DNA from: Secundilactobacillus folii
GTDB lineage: Bacteria > Bacillota > Bacilli > Lactobacillales > Lactobacillaceae
Assembly: GCF_009720675.1 (NCBI RefSeq)
Contig: NZ_WNJO01000003.1
Location: 124,001 to 188,000 of the forward strand
DNA length: 64,000 bases
Direction: 5' to 3'
Made by a program: the position numbers and the translations under genes. Position 1 is the first letter of the stretch, and the number at the start of each line of letters is the position of its first letter. The notes under the pieces are model-generated. The model searched no databases and was not told the DNA's origin. It saw nothing but the letters and a program-made list of their open reading frames with translations. Shown one piece after another: positions 34,132 through 42,975 of this stretch.

Positions 34132-34593
34132 TTACTTTACTATAATCGCCGACACCTTTGCTTCTCTCATAATCGTGCCTGCAACGTGCCCGATTCTCAA
34201 ATTTCCAAATCGTCTATGCGACCCCAACAGAATGAGATCCGGTTGGAAATCCGGAATTATTTCTTCCAAAATCACTCGCTCCGGTTTTCCTTCACCAATC
34301 AGCGGCTGCACATCCTTAACCCCGAACGCCCTTGCCTTGCTGACATACGTGTTCAAATCATGATAAATGTCATCTCGCCGCTGCTTCACAACATCCGGTG
34401 ACAACGACTGGAAGATATTCATATCACCCGTCTCCAGTACCGACACAATGCCCAACGGTAAATTGAACGTTCTTGCCAACGTACATGCATAGTTAAACGC
34501 CTTTCGCGATGACTCATCATCGTCATCATCCACCGCCAACAACAGTTTCTTATAACTCATTTCTTCAACTTCAAAATCATCTTCGGTTAACAT
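34132..34593 (-). CDS. Universal stress protein (UspA family)
   Basis: 153 residues. The Usp fold is recognisable: KLLLAVDDDDDESSRKAFNY (strand 1 and ATP-binding Asp region) and a C-terminal ILLGSHRRFGNLRIGHVAGT that corresponds to the G-x2-G-x9-G(S/T) nucleotide loop, though with Arg-Arg in place of the usual Gly pattern, so ATP binding is uncertain. ATG at 34593 has GGAGG 6 nt upstream. Single gene, ending against the hairpin array. Confidence 0.88.
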   Translation of the reverse strand: MLTEDDFEVEEMSYKKLLLAVDDDDDESSRKAFNYACTLARTFNLPLGIVSVLETGDMNIFQSLSPDVVKQRRDDIYHDLNTYVSKARAFGVKDVQPLIGEGKPERVILEEIIPDFQPDLILLGSHRRFGNLRIGHVAGTIMREAKVSAIIVK

Positions 34594-34718
34594 CCTTTGC
34601 CTCCTAGTCTATCACTCAAATTTTCTTTCCCACAGACAACTATACCATGGAAGTAGTAGAACAGGAAGATATTTTAGGTTAACCAAATAATTTATTTTTA
34701 AAATTCCAACTATTTTGT

Positions 34719-35369
34719 TTAGTTCAATACCGACTTGGCAATCGCGTACGCTGTATTGGCCTGCTGCGTCTTCACACTTGAGACCTGCTTATTATTCTGC
34801 CACGTGATTTGGTTTGCTGGTACTTCTTGGGCAGTCGAATACACGGTTACCGCACCCTTATCAACCTTTTGATTAGTAATCTGTTGCTGTTTCAACTGAT
34901 TATCAACCTGGGAAGCCAGCGTTGTTGGCGCCGTTCTCAACGTTTGCGTGGTATCCGTCACCGTCGTCACTGACCAGTTACCCTTTTTCCAGGTCACATA
35001 GATGTGCCCCATGACACCCTGTTCCTTTGCCTGAGTGCCATCTTTTAGTTTAACCGTTTCACCACTGTGATCCTGTGCGCCAATTTTAGCCGCTGCTTTT
35101 GCGTCTGTACTGCTGGTCGTCTTATTAAACGTTGCCGTGTTGCCAGTTTGTCCTGCTTGACGATACGTTACTTTGGCGTTTTTGACCGTTCCACTGAGCT
35201 TGTCAACCGTGGCCGTTTGAGCTGACGTTTTTACCTTGGTCGGGACTGAAAGTGCTGATGCAGTGGGCGTTGAATCACCATGAACACTGACCAGCCTGCC
35301 ACCTGCCAAGGTCACTAGTAATAGTCCAGCAATGGCACCACTCGTGAGCCATAATCTTTTCTTCTTCAT
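34719..35369 (-). CDS. Secreted protein of unknown function
   Basis: About 216 residues. An N-terminal signal peptide or anchor (KKKRLWLTSGAIAGLLLVTL) precedes a Thr/Gln/Lys-rich body with no motif recognised; no lipobox and no LPxTG. ATG at 35369 is 8 nt after GGAG. It is the third gene of an operon with a GH25 lysozyme and an NlpC/P60 peptidase, 13 bp after the lysozyme stop, which suggests a role at the cell wall. Confidence 0.6.
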   Translation of the reverse strand: MKKKRLWLTSGAIAGLLLVTLAGGRLVSVHGDSTPTASALSVPTKVKTSAQTATVDKLSGTVKNAKVTYRQAGQTGNTATFNKTTSSTDAKAAAKIGAQDHSGETVKLKDGTQAKEQGVMGHIYVTWKKGNWSVTTVTDTTQTLRTAPTTLASQVDNQLKQQQITNQKVDKGAVTVYSTAQEVPANQITWQNNKQVSSVKTQQANTAYAIAKSVLN

Positions 35370-35382
35370 GTGTTGCTCTCCT

Positions 35383-36498
35383 TTACTTCGTCGCATTCGC
35401 GTTCACGTAACCGATCCAGGTATTACCATCATATAATGAGTAATAAACGGTGCCGTTACCAGCGGTATAGTAGTACTTTGCAGTATAGGATCTGCCCTTC
35501 AAAGCAGTGGTGGTGCGATTGGCTTTGGTAAACATCAAGCTGTTCCAAATGTTATAACCACCCTTTTTCAGGGTGACTGTTGCGCCATCCGCCTTAGCCG
35601 TCATCGTCTTCATGGCATTTTTATTGACGTAACCGACCCACTTGCCAGACTTGTTATAAAGTGAGTAATAAGTCCGGCCGTTATAGTGGTCATAGTAGTA
35701 TTTAGCCGTATAATCCGTTCCCTTTTTGGTGGTGCCCTTTTGATTTGAAAATCCTAAGCTGCCCCAGATGGTATAGCCAGCTTTTGAAGCTGTGACCGTT
35801 TTATTATACGAAATTGCCCGTGAGGATAAGAACCAACTGGTATCCTTACTGTGCTTCTTACTTGCGTCCACATTTTCAGCAATCGCTGATGCGTACCAGT
35901 CATCCGTGTACTGCCAGAGAACGTGGCTCATACTAGGTTCAGTCGACTGATAAGCAGCCAGCCAGTAACCGTCATATTTCTTCATTGCAGTCGCTGCGTA
36001 TTCATTAGCAAAACTCTGATACGAGTAGAACAGAATGCGACGGTGCGGTGCTTTTGCACGTAGCTCACTGTACCAAGCAGCGGTGGCGCTGTTAGTGGTG
36101 CCACTAGTTACAGTTTGGTCCTCATAATCGTTAACGTAAAAGCTGGCTGAAGGCGCTCTAGTGTACAGATCATTAGCTTCAGTCTTAGCATCCGAGGTAC
36201 TACTGTACTGACTAAAGGAATAAACCCCGTATTTTAACCCATACTCCTTGCACAGTGCCACGTTATGGGCGAAGTCCTTATCCTTATAGTCACTGCCGTA
36301 CTGAACCCGTAGAATAACAAACGGCACCGTTTTCTTTAAGTTCTTAACCTGGGTCGCTGTAAATGCACCTTGCCACTCCGATAAGTCAGGAATTGATGTT
36401 CCGACCGCGGCGTGTGCCACTGTGTGGGTGACGCCGACAAGACCGAAACAGGCGAACGCAGCCACCAGGCATTTCACACCCATTTTTTTCAAATTCAT
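35383..36498 (-). CDS. GH25 lysozyme with two GW/SH3-like repeats
   Basis: 371 residues. Signal peptide (CLVAAFACFGLVGVTHTVAHA). The GH25 muramidase domain (~35-225) shows SIPDLSEWQGAFTA, VPFVILRVQYGSDYKD, YGVYSFSQYSS, SFYVNDYEDQTV (catalytic Asp/Glu pair) and VLWQYTDDW. It cleaves the MurNAc-GlcNAc bond. Two C-terminal repeats (~245-305 and ~308-370) share YTIWGSLGFSN/YNIWNSLMFTK and KYYYDHYNGRTYYSLYN-like blocks and should bind the wall. Operon with the NlpC/P60 gene upstream. Confidence 0.9.
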   Translation of the reverse strand: MNLKKMGVKCLVAAFACFGLVGVTHTVAHAAVGTSIPDLSEWQGAFTATQVKNLKKTVPFVILRVQYGSDYKDKDFAHNVALCKEYGLKYGVYSFSQYSSTSDAKTEANDLYTRAPSASFYVNDYEDQTVTSGTTNSATAAWYSELRAKAPHRRILFYSYQSFANEYAATAMKKYDGYWLAAYQSTEPSMSHVLWQYTDDWYASAIAENVDASKKHSKDTSWFLSSRAISYNKTVTASKAGYTIWGSLGFSNQKGTTKKGTDYTAKYYYDHYNGRTYYSLYNKSGKWVGYVNKNAMKTMTAKADGATVTLKKGGYNIWNSLMFTKANRTTTALKGRSYTAKYYYTAGNGTVYYSLYDGNTWIGYVNANATK

Positions 36499-36513
36499 TT
36501 TAGCTGCTCCTTC

Positions 36514-37248
36514 CTACGACAACGTCATTGGACGCGCGTAGCCTTCCAAGTGCCACCACGGTGCCGAAATTGCTTCCGTGATCACGCCGTAATTCTGCGC
36601 ATCGATCATTTTGCCATTGCTCACCACGATGCCGACGTGCGACACGTTAGACTTGCTGGAACCAAAGAACGCCAGATCGCCATCCTTGATCTTACTGCTG
36701 CTGACGTGCGCATACTGGTTATACTGAGCTTGCGCCGTTCGCGGCAGCGTCTTATCGGCCGCATTCTTATAAACGTACGTTGTGAGTCCTGAACAGTCAA
36801 ATGAACTCGGACCGTTACCACCCCATGAATAGGGCTTCCCAAGTTCTTTCTTAGCCGTGCCGATCACCGTTGCAGCAGTCGCACCGGCTTTCAGGTACCC
36901 ATGCCAGATCCAGCCATGCGCCGTGTTGCCCTTGTTAGTAACATAGTAGTAAAGATATGTAACGCCAGACCGCTTAAGAGACATCTTCTTAGTGGCTTCC
37001 CACGTGGTATTCGGGTAGTTCGTCAACGAATGCGTCTTCTTGCTGAAGACTACTGAGCTGCCACTCACGCTGAGATTATATGTCGCCCCTTTTGTTGACT
37101 TCCGAACGTAGGTCTTCGCTGTCATATTGCTTTGACTGACCAAGGTTGAATCCGCCGCTTGTGCCTGAATACTAGTAGTAAATAATAGGCAAATTGCAAA
37201 CCCCAATGTCATCAATAACCATTTACTGATCCTTCCTCGATGAACCAT
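36514..37248 (-). CDS. NlpC/P60 cell-wall endopeptidase with SH3-like module
   Basis: 244 residues. Signal peptide (WLLMTLGFAICLLFTTSIQA), a GW/SH3-like module (~45-115, ending TAHGWIWHGYLKAG) and an NlpC/P60 domain (~125-240): GKPYSWGGNGPSSFDCSGLT with the catalytic Cys, then SHVGIVVSNGKMIDAQ with the catalytic His. It cleaves peptide cross-links or D-Glu-diamino-acid bonds of peptidoglycan. First gene of a three-gene wall operon. Confidence 0.92.
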   Translation of the reverse strand: MVHRGRISKWLLMTLGFAICLLFTTSIQAQAADSTLVSQSNMTAKTYVRKSTKGATYNLSVSGSSVVFSKKTHSLTNYPNTTWEATKKMSLKRSGVTYLYYYVTNKGNTAHGWIWHGYLKAGATAATVIGTAKKELGKPYSWGGNGPSSFDCSGLTTYVYKNAADKTLPRTAQAQYNQYAHVSSSKIKDGDLAFFGSSKSNVSHVGIVVSNGKMIDAQNYGVITEAISAPWWHLEGYARPMTLS

Positions 37249-37698
37249 ATCAACACTTCCTTATCTGATTTCACTATCCAGTTTATGGTGACAATATAAC
37301 GTAACGGTTACATTCGACTATCATAATAGTTAACAAAAGTTTTCACGAAACATTTGTGCAACATTCCTGTTATTTAAATACCGTATAAATCCCGTTAAAT
37401 CAGTGATTTAACGGGATTTAATTTAACAATTAACTATTTCTGTTGTGCTGATTGTGAAGAAGTGATTGAATTAATTCTGCAATGACACGATGTGCTCAGG
37501 TATTTTAAAGCTAATGGATTCGGTTCATTAAACAACAAAATGTGCCTATTCGACTAACGGAAAAAACTGACCGTTAGTTGAATAGGCACTGGGCGTTTTT
37601 CATTTGAAATTAGAATGCTTGTATTTAACTTCCCTATTCACAATCCAAAAAGTCTAGACTCTTGATTCACTCCCGAAACGACTATATTGCGCCGTTCT
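37249..37698. other. Intergenic stretch with two strong inverted repeats
   Basis: No gene seen. 37387-37419 is a perfect 15-bp stem (AAATCCCGTTAAATC, loop AGT). 37542-37589 is a 19-bp stem with one wobble (GTGCCTATTCGACTAACGG) around AAAAAACTGA; on the minus strand it is followed by ATTTTGTT and may end transcription of the amidohydrolase gene at 37699. The first one has no T-run. Confidence 0.6.
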
Positions 37699-38889
37699 TT
37701 AGAATTCTCGTTCACCTCCAAGGTAAACTTGTTTGTCTTCTTGCTGAACATTTTTAACATCGGCAAGCGGATCCTTGCTTAAGACCTGAAAGTCAGCTTG
37801 TTTACCAACCTCCAAGGTCCCATATTTGTCCGCAACATTACACAAGGCAGCAGAGTTAAGACTTGAACATTGATAAGCCTGTGCTGGTGTCATGCCTACC
37901 TTAGTCGTCAGAAGCTCGAATTCGCGTGGCGTCATATCAAAACCGTTGAATGGCGTACCAGCGTCGGTGCCACACGTGAATTTAACTCCCATCTTAAAGG
38001 CCCGCTTAAAGTTTCGATAGGTATCTTCGAGTGCATCCTCACATTTTTTGACTTCCCAATCAGGTAGCACACCCTTCCCATAAGCCGGAATCGTCCACTC
38101 AGCAATCAGGGTTGGCGTTAGATAAGTACCCTGATCAAGCATCTGCCGCGCTTCTTGTTCCGTGACATAAAAGCCGTGCTCAATAGAATCCACACCAGCA
38201 TCCAAAGCATTTTGGATTCCTGGATTGCCTTCCGCATGAGAAGCCACTTTCAATCCCTTATGATGCGCTTCGACGACACCGGTATGCATCTCTTCAACAG
38301 ATAGCTGTGGATCGGCCATGAAGTCGCCGGGCGTCATGACGCCACCAGTTGCCATCATCTTAACAACATCAACGCCATTTTTTAGTGCTGTCCGAACACC
38401 TTTACGCATTTCATCCGGTGAATCCACAGCCCAGCCGCCATGAGGGGAATCCCCGTGACCCCCAGTCATTGAAAATGCCCGACCAGATGCTTGGAAGTGC
38501 GGTGTCCGTGGCAGTAAACCCTTCTTTTGCATCCGCTTTAGCTTCACGTCAACATCGTAATCAGTTCCCAACTGACGGGCGAATGTGACGCCAGATTTCA
38601 ATAATTTTTGCAAATTTTGGTATGCCCAGACTGCTGATTCTGCCTCTGAATCACCAAAACTACCATCAAACGAATCAGGATCGATTGTCACGTGAGTGTG
38701 GACGTTGAGAAACCCTGGCATCACGTACTGTCCGTTTAAATCAACAGTCTCCTTGCTATCTGGATGTTTGCCAGTTCCTCTGGCCGTTAGCGCACCAGTC
38801 TCAGTATCAACCGTGAACCATGCGTTGGCGTCGTTAGTATCTCCCGTACCATCAAAAAGTGAAAAATTGTAGAATGTTTTTTCAGTCAT
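37699..38889 (-). CDS. Amidohydrolase (imidazolonepropionase-like / Xaa-amino-acid dipeptidase-like)
   Basis: 396 residues. Binuclear amidohydrolase motifs: PGFLNVHTHV (metal HxH), GVDVVKMMATGGVMTPGD with the carboxylated Lys, LKVASHAEGNPG and DSIEHGFYVTE (His ligands), and FTCGTDAGTPF (metal Asp). This pattern fits the COG1228 group, which includes prolidase/Xaa-Arg dipeptidases and organophosphate-type lactonases. It lies 93 bp after a peptide-binding lipoprotein gene under a T-box, which supports a dipeptidase role. GGAGG lies 10 nt before the ATG. Substrate inferred. Confidence 0.8.
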   Translation of the reverse strand: MTEKTFYNFSLFDGTGDTNDANAWFTVDTETGALTARGTGKHPDSKETVDLNGQYVMPGFLNVHTHVTIDPDSFDGSFGDSEAESAVWAYQNLQKLLKSGVTFARQLGTDYDVDVKLKRMQKKGLLPRTPHFQASGRAFSMTGGHGDSPHGGWAVDSPDEMRKGVRTALKNGVDVVKMMATGGVMTPGDFMADPQLSVEEMHTGVVEAHHKGLKVASHAEGNPGIQNALDAGVDSIEHGFYVTEQEARQMLDQGTYLTPTLIAEWTIPAYGKGVLPDWEVKKCEDALEDTYRNFKRAFKMGVKFTCGTDAGTPFNGFDMTPREFELLTTKVGMTPAQAYQCSSLNSAALCNVADKYGTLEVGKQADFQVLSKDPLADVKNVQQEDKQVYLGGEREF

Positions 38890-38982
38890 GTTTCAAATGC
38901 CTCCATTATTTTGTGTATGATTGCTATTTTTCGCGCGCAGTCAGTGCGCGATCCAAAGCTAAGCAAGATTGCCGTTTAGCTC

Positions 38983-40587
38983 CTATTTCCAGTATGCGTA
39001 CTGATACTGAGCTTCATTTAAGAGTGAGTAGCTAAGTCCGCCGACTTTATCACTGACCAATTTAGCTTCAGACGGCTGATACAATGGTACTAAGCCCTTA
39101 ACAGCCATTAGTCGCTTATTGGCTGCCACTAGTCCGTCATAACGAGCCTGACCAGATTTAGCATTAGCATCGTTCAGCAATTTGTTGAATTGATTATCGT
39201 TCCAACCGGTAAAGTTAACGGTGTTGCCCTTAGCGGCTAAGCTTAAGAAATCCGAAGCGTCGGGCCAGTTTGTGCTCCACCCGGTTAAGTTGATTTCAAA
39301 GTTACCAGCAAAATCACGTGCAACGTGTTGTGCATGTGGGATGGATGTCACGGTGACCTTCGCACCCTTAAAGTACTTTTGCATATTGGACTGGATATAG
39401 GTGCCCACGTGCTTGTCTTCATCCGTATCATCCGTCAGTAAATTCAAGGTTGCACTCGACTTACCCGTTTCCTTCAAATACTTGTTCCAGTAGTCCTTGG
39501 CCTTTGCTAAATCGTATGGCAAGAGGTTGCCAGTTTCGGTTGCCATATCTTTGCCGTTGCTTGGATCTTTTTGATCCCCTTTTGGCACCATGCTCATGGC
39601 AGGTTTAGAGCCATCCTGTAACACTTGCTTCGTTAATGTACCACGGTCTACCACGTACGAAACTGCTTGACGTAGATTTTCCGAGTTAGTAGCTGACTTT
39701 TTATTATTAAAATACAGGTACTGTAGACGACCAGTTAAGTGGGTCTGCAAATCCTTGTTATTAGCATTTGCACGAACATATTGTCCGGTAATCGTGGTTT
39801 CTTGAACCTTATTGCTCTTAAAGAGGTCAGCAGCCGTATTTTGATCCTTCGTCACGGTGACATCGACCTTATTAATTTTGACGGCTTTTGCATTCCAGTA
39901 ATGCGGATTCTTGTCGTACGACCAGGTAGAATTGCTACCGGTCCACCCAACCAGTTTGTAGGGACCATTAGTCATGGTCTTCTCAGCACTAGTCCCATAT
40001 TGCTGTCCGTACTTTTCAACAAATTTTTGATCCAGCGGCATGTATTTATCAGCTAACAGACTATTAAAATACGGGACTGTTTTGCTCAAATTCACTTGTA
40101 ATTTATACTTGCCAAGTGCCTTAACGCCTAACTTATCGGGTGACATTTTACCGGCTTGAATCTTGTCGTAGTTGACCAGTGAATCAAAAATATTAGCATA
40201 TTGTGCTTTCGTCTTCGGGTCAACCTGTCTCTGGAAAGAATAAACAAAGTCCTGGGCAGTGACAGGATCACCATTGGCCCACTTGGCATTGTGCCGTAAA
40301 TTAAACGTATATGTTTTGCCGTTATTGGTAGGCGCAACAACTTTTGTAGCTACGCCTGGTACAACTTTGTTATCCTTGCTATATGTATATAAACCCTGCA
40401 TGGTTTGATAAATCAAACTTCCACTGTTTGTGTCAGTAGCCTTATTAGGATCAGCCGTTGCCGGCTCACTTGGTAACGTCACATTCAGCGTTTTATCAGT
40501 TGAAGAAGCTTTTGAGCTTGAACAACCTGCCAATGCTAATCCTGCTAAAACGACACCTAAACTTGTTACTAATAATCGTCTCCTCAT
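38983..40587 (-). CDS. Oligopeptide-binding lipoprotein (OppA family, SBP_bac_5)
   Basis: About 534 residues. Lipobox LAGLALAGCSSS gives a membrane-tethered lipoprotein. The SBP family 5 signature is YTFNLRHNAKWANGDPVTAQDFVYSFQR; NEAQYQYAYWK ends the protein. It captures peptides outside the cell; no permease or ATPase genes are adjacent, so it would share a transporter encoded elsewhere. ATG at 40587 lies 9 nt after GGAGG; an ATG seven codons earlier is unlikely. A T-box leader controls it, so it responds to starvation for one amino acid. Confidence 0.92.
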   Translation of the reverse strand: MRRRLLVTSLGVVLAGLALAGCSSSKASSTDKTLNVTLPSEPATADPNKATDTNSGSLIYQTMQGLYTYSKDNKVVPGVATKVVAPTNNGKTYTFNLRHNAKWANGDPVTAQDFVYSFQRQVDPKTKAQYANIFDSLVNYDKIQAGKMSPDKLGVKALGKYKLQVNLSKTVPYFNSLLADKYMPLDQKFVEKYGQQYGTSAEKTMTNGPYKLVGWTGSNSTWSYDKNPHYWNAKAVKINKVDVTVTKDQNTAADLFKSNKVQETTITGQYVRANANNKDLQTHLTGRLQYLYFNNKKSATNSENLRQAVSYVVDRGTLTKQVLQDGSKPAMSMVPKGDQKDPSNGKDMATETGNLLPYDLAKAKDYWNKYLKETGKSSATLNLLTDDTDEDKHVGTYIQSNMQKYFKGAKVTVTSIPHAQHVARDFAGNFEINLTGWSTNWPDASDFLSLAAKGNTVNFTGWNDNQFNKLLNDANAKSGQARYDGLVAANKRLMAVKGLVPLYQPSEAKLVSDKVGGLSYSLLNEAQYQYAYWK

Positions 40588-40622
40588 GAACAATATCCTC
40601 CTAGTCATCAGTTAATTAGAAA

Positions 40623-40955
40623 TTAAAAAGCGCCCCTTAGAGAAATTCTCTAAAGGGCGCTTTATCTGCACGGTACCACCTTTATTTTGCTGCAATTGCA
40701 GCCTTATATGAACGGTGATCCTCCTAGAAAACGTTGTTCTCAGGCTAGGATCCTGGGTAAGCGTTCGAATCACGATTCATTGCAATGCTAACGGATGCCA
40801 CCGGTGAGACTTACTATTTTCAGCCCACTGCTCAGAAGGGATCTTCCCGCATGTCTCTCCGATCCGCTCTCACTAATCCGGACTCGCTGACGGTTCCACA
40901 AACGGTACTAACTTCCTCAACGCATTTTCTAATTTTCTAATCAACTGTTAATGTT
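40623..40955 (-). promoter_or_regulatory. T-box leader of the peptide-binding protein gene
   Basis: Minus strand: Stem I region (around GGAGAGACATGCGG ... TTCTGAGCAG), the T-box core AAAGGTGGTACCGTGC near 40684-40669, then the terminator AAGCGCCCTTTAGAGAA...TTCTCTAAGGGGCGCTT with TTTTT (40663-40625). Uncharged tRNA would stabilise the antiterminator. The specifier codon could not be assigned with confidence by eye. Confidence 0.9.
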
Positions 40956-40959
40956 TATT

Positions 40960-40988
40960 AGTGTAGACATTGTTTTTTGTATTGTCAA
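40960..40988 (-). promoter_or_regulatory. Promoter of the T-box/OppA operon
   Basis: Minus strand: TTGACA (40988-40983), 17-bp spacer, TACACT (40965-40960). Confidence 0.75.
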
Positions 40989-41132
40989 CAGCAAATTTGG
41001 GGATGATGAAAAATTCTGAGTGGATTTTGAGACCTTGAAGCAACTGTATTTTACGACAATTGACTGCAAAATCCGGGATAAAACGCGCCAGACACAAGCC
41101 TCAGGAACCCACATCAATAACGGCCATTCACC

Positions 41133-42551
41133 TTAAATGGTGATTTGACACAGCACCATTAAAACAACCGTAATGGCGGCACCACTAAATATTAAGGCGG
41201 TGGCGGACCACTCCAACCGGTTCAGGTAACGGCCAGTGTCACGCTTGAGCGTCACTGCGTAGAGAATAATACCCGGTACGTAAACCACTAGGCAAATGAA
41301 CAGGTACTGCAAGCCAGCTAAGGAGATGGCAAAAACTTGGAACAGCAAGGCGCCGATCCCGATCCAAAGCTGCAGCCGGTTACCCTTAACATCACGGTGT
41401 TGCCAGGAGTATTTGACCTGATAAGCAGCCACAATGATATAACACACCACAATCGAAGCGGTACAGAGGCTGTAGGCGAATTCATAAGCTTTCTGCGCGA
41501 AAATTAAAATCACCATGAACGCCTGAACCATGCAGGCAGTCGTCATCAGCGCCAGCGTTGGTACCCCATGCTTATTCTTTTTAGCAAACTGTTTGGGCAG
41601 CAACCCCTGCTCAGCCATTAAGCCCATGGTTTCCGCCGGCAGCATCGTCCACGACAGCCAGGCACCCAGAATTGAAATAAATAGGCCAATACTAATAAAG
41701 GCTCCGCCCCAACTACCCACCATCTGCTCAAAGATGTAGACCATTGCTGGGTGAGGCATCTCGGCTAGCTGGACACGCGTCAAATAGCCGTATGGCAAGA
41801 TCGATGCTAGGACGTAAACCAGCAGTAAACAAGCCACCCCAATCAGTGTCGCGCGCCCAGCAGTTTTACGCGTCTTCGCCCGGGCTGAGAGCACCGTTGC
41901 GCCTTCAATACCAACGAAGACCCACATCATGATCATCAAACTGTTTCGCACCTGCGGCCAAACCCCACCGACAGTGACTGAATGGCGCATGTTGCCCCAA
42001 AATTGAGCGGTAAATACATTGCCCTTGAATAAAACGATCCCAATCACAATGAAGGTAAAAATCGGAATCAACTTACAGATTGTAATAACCGTATTCATCA
42101 ACGCCGCGGATTCCATGCCGTGATTAACTAACATCGTTAATGACCAGGCAATCATGCTGGCCACCAAAATTGAAACCGGACTATTCCCGCGCTTAAAAAT
42201 GGGGAAGAAGTAGCCAAGTGTACTCATGCAAACCGTAGCAAACGCCACGTTACCCAACCAAGCCGACATCCAGTACCCCCAGCCGCTGATAAAGCCCACA
42301 AATGAACCAAATCCGGCCTTTCCATAGGCAAAAATACCCTCGAGGTCAGATCGTTTGGTCAGTAAATTATTGAAGCAGGCGGCAAGCATTAAAATGCCAA
42401 TGCCAACAATGAGCCAGGAGATGATGGCAGCTCCAGGTGAAGCAGCAATCGCCAAATCACTGCTCATAGCGAAGATTCCTGAGCCAATAGCGGTGGTGAC
42501 AACGAGTGCAACCAATGAAAAACCGTTGATTTTACGCGATTGAGTTGTCAT
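41133..42551 (-). CDS. APC-family basic amino acid antiporter (ArcD/LysI-like)
   Basis: 472 residues with about 12 membrane helices. LVALVVTTAIGSGIFAMSSD is the GSGIF substrate motif of helix 1, and GIFAYGKAGFGSFVGFISGW, GYWMSAWLGNVAFATV and MWVFVGIEGATVLSARAKTR are characteristic of the arginine/ornithine and lysine antiporter branch. Such proteins exchange an amino acid for its metabolic product, e.g. arginine for ornithine or a decarboxylation product. No deiminase or decarboxylase gene is next to it. Substrate inferred from the family. Confidence 0.88.
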   Translation of the reverse strand: MTTQSRKINGFSLVALVVTTAIGSGIFAMSSDLAIAASPGAAIISWLIVGIGILMLAACFNNLLTKRSDLEGIFAYGKAGFGSFVGFISGWGYWMSAWLGNVAFATVCMSTLGYFFPIFKRGNSPVSILVASMIAWSLTMLVNHGMESAALMNTVITICKLIPIFTFIVIGIVLFKGNVFTAQFWGNMRHSVTVGGVWPQVRNSLMIMMWVFVGIEGATVLSARAKTRKTAGRATLIGVACLLLVYVLASILPYGYLTRVQLAEMPHPAMVYIFEQMVGSWGGAFISIGLFISILGAWLSWTMLPAETMGLMAEQGLLPKQFAKKNKHGVPTLALMTTACMVQAFMVILIFAQKAYEFAYSLCTASIVVCYIIVAAYQVKYSWQHRDVKGNRLQLWIGIGALLFQVFAISLAGLQYLFICLVVYVPGIILYAVTLKRDTGRYLNRLEWSATALIFSGAAITVVLMVLCQITI

Positions 42552-42975
42552 CGAATTTCCCTCATTTCATGGACGGAAAGCACATGCATACCTATACAAC
42601 CGCCCTTTTTCTTTTCTTTCAGTGTAACTAATAAAGGTTAACAAACTTCGAGGGAAATGTGAAAACTTTTCTATTATTTTTAAGTTAATATTTATAACTG
42701 TGTGACCGTGTATTATTCATTATGTATACAGTCATTATGACCAAAAGGGACAATGCCGATAAAGTGAGCAACGGTTTGGCGAACTTTAAAAAACAGCCAG
42801 CTGCGCAATGCAAATTTTACTGACTCTAATTGTGCTCGCGCTTGTGCCAGCTCTGACTGTTCTTTGACTTCACACAAGTTGCAACAAAGTTGAAACGCAC
42901 TGCGATTTTTCCCGTGTAGGCTTTGCCTTGTAATCGCGATTACCTAAAATAAAAAATTAAAGTGAGGTTTTAAAC
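42552..42975. other. Intergenic stretch between antiporter and decayed phosphoesterase
   Basis: No gene recognised. GTATTATTCATTATGTATAC (42709-42728) is an imperfect dyad upstream of the antiporter gene and could be an operator. The rest is ordinary sequence ending in GTGAGG for the downstream reading frame. Confidence 0.4.
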
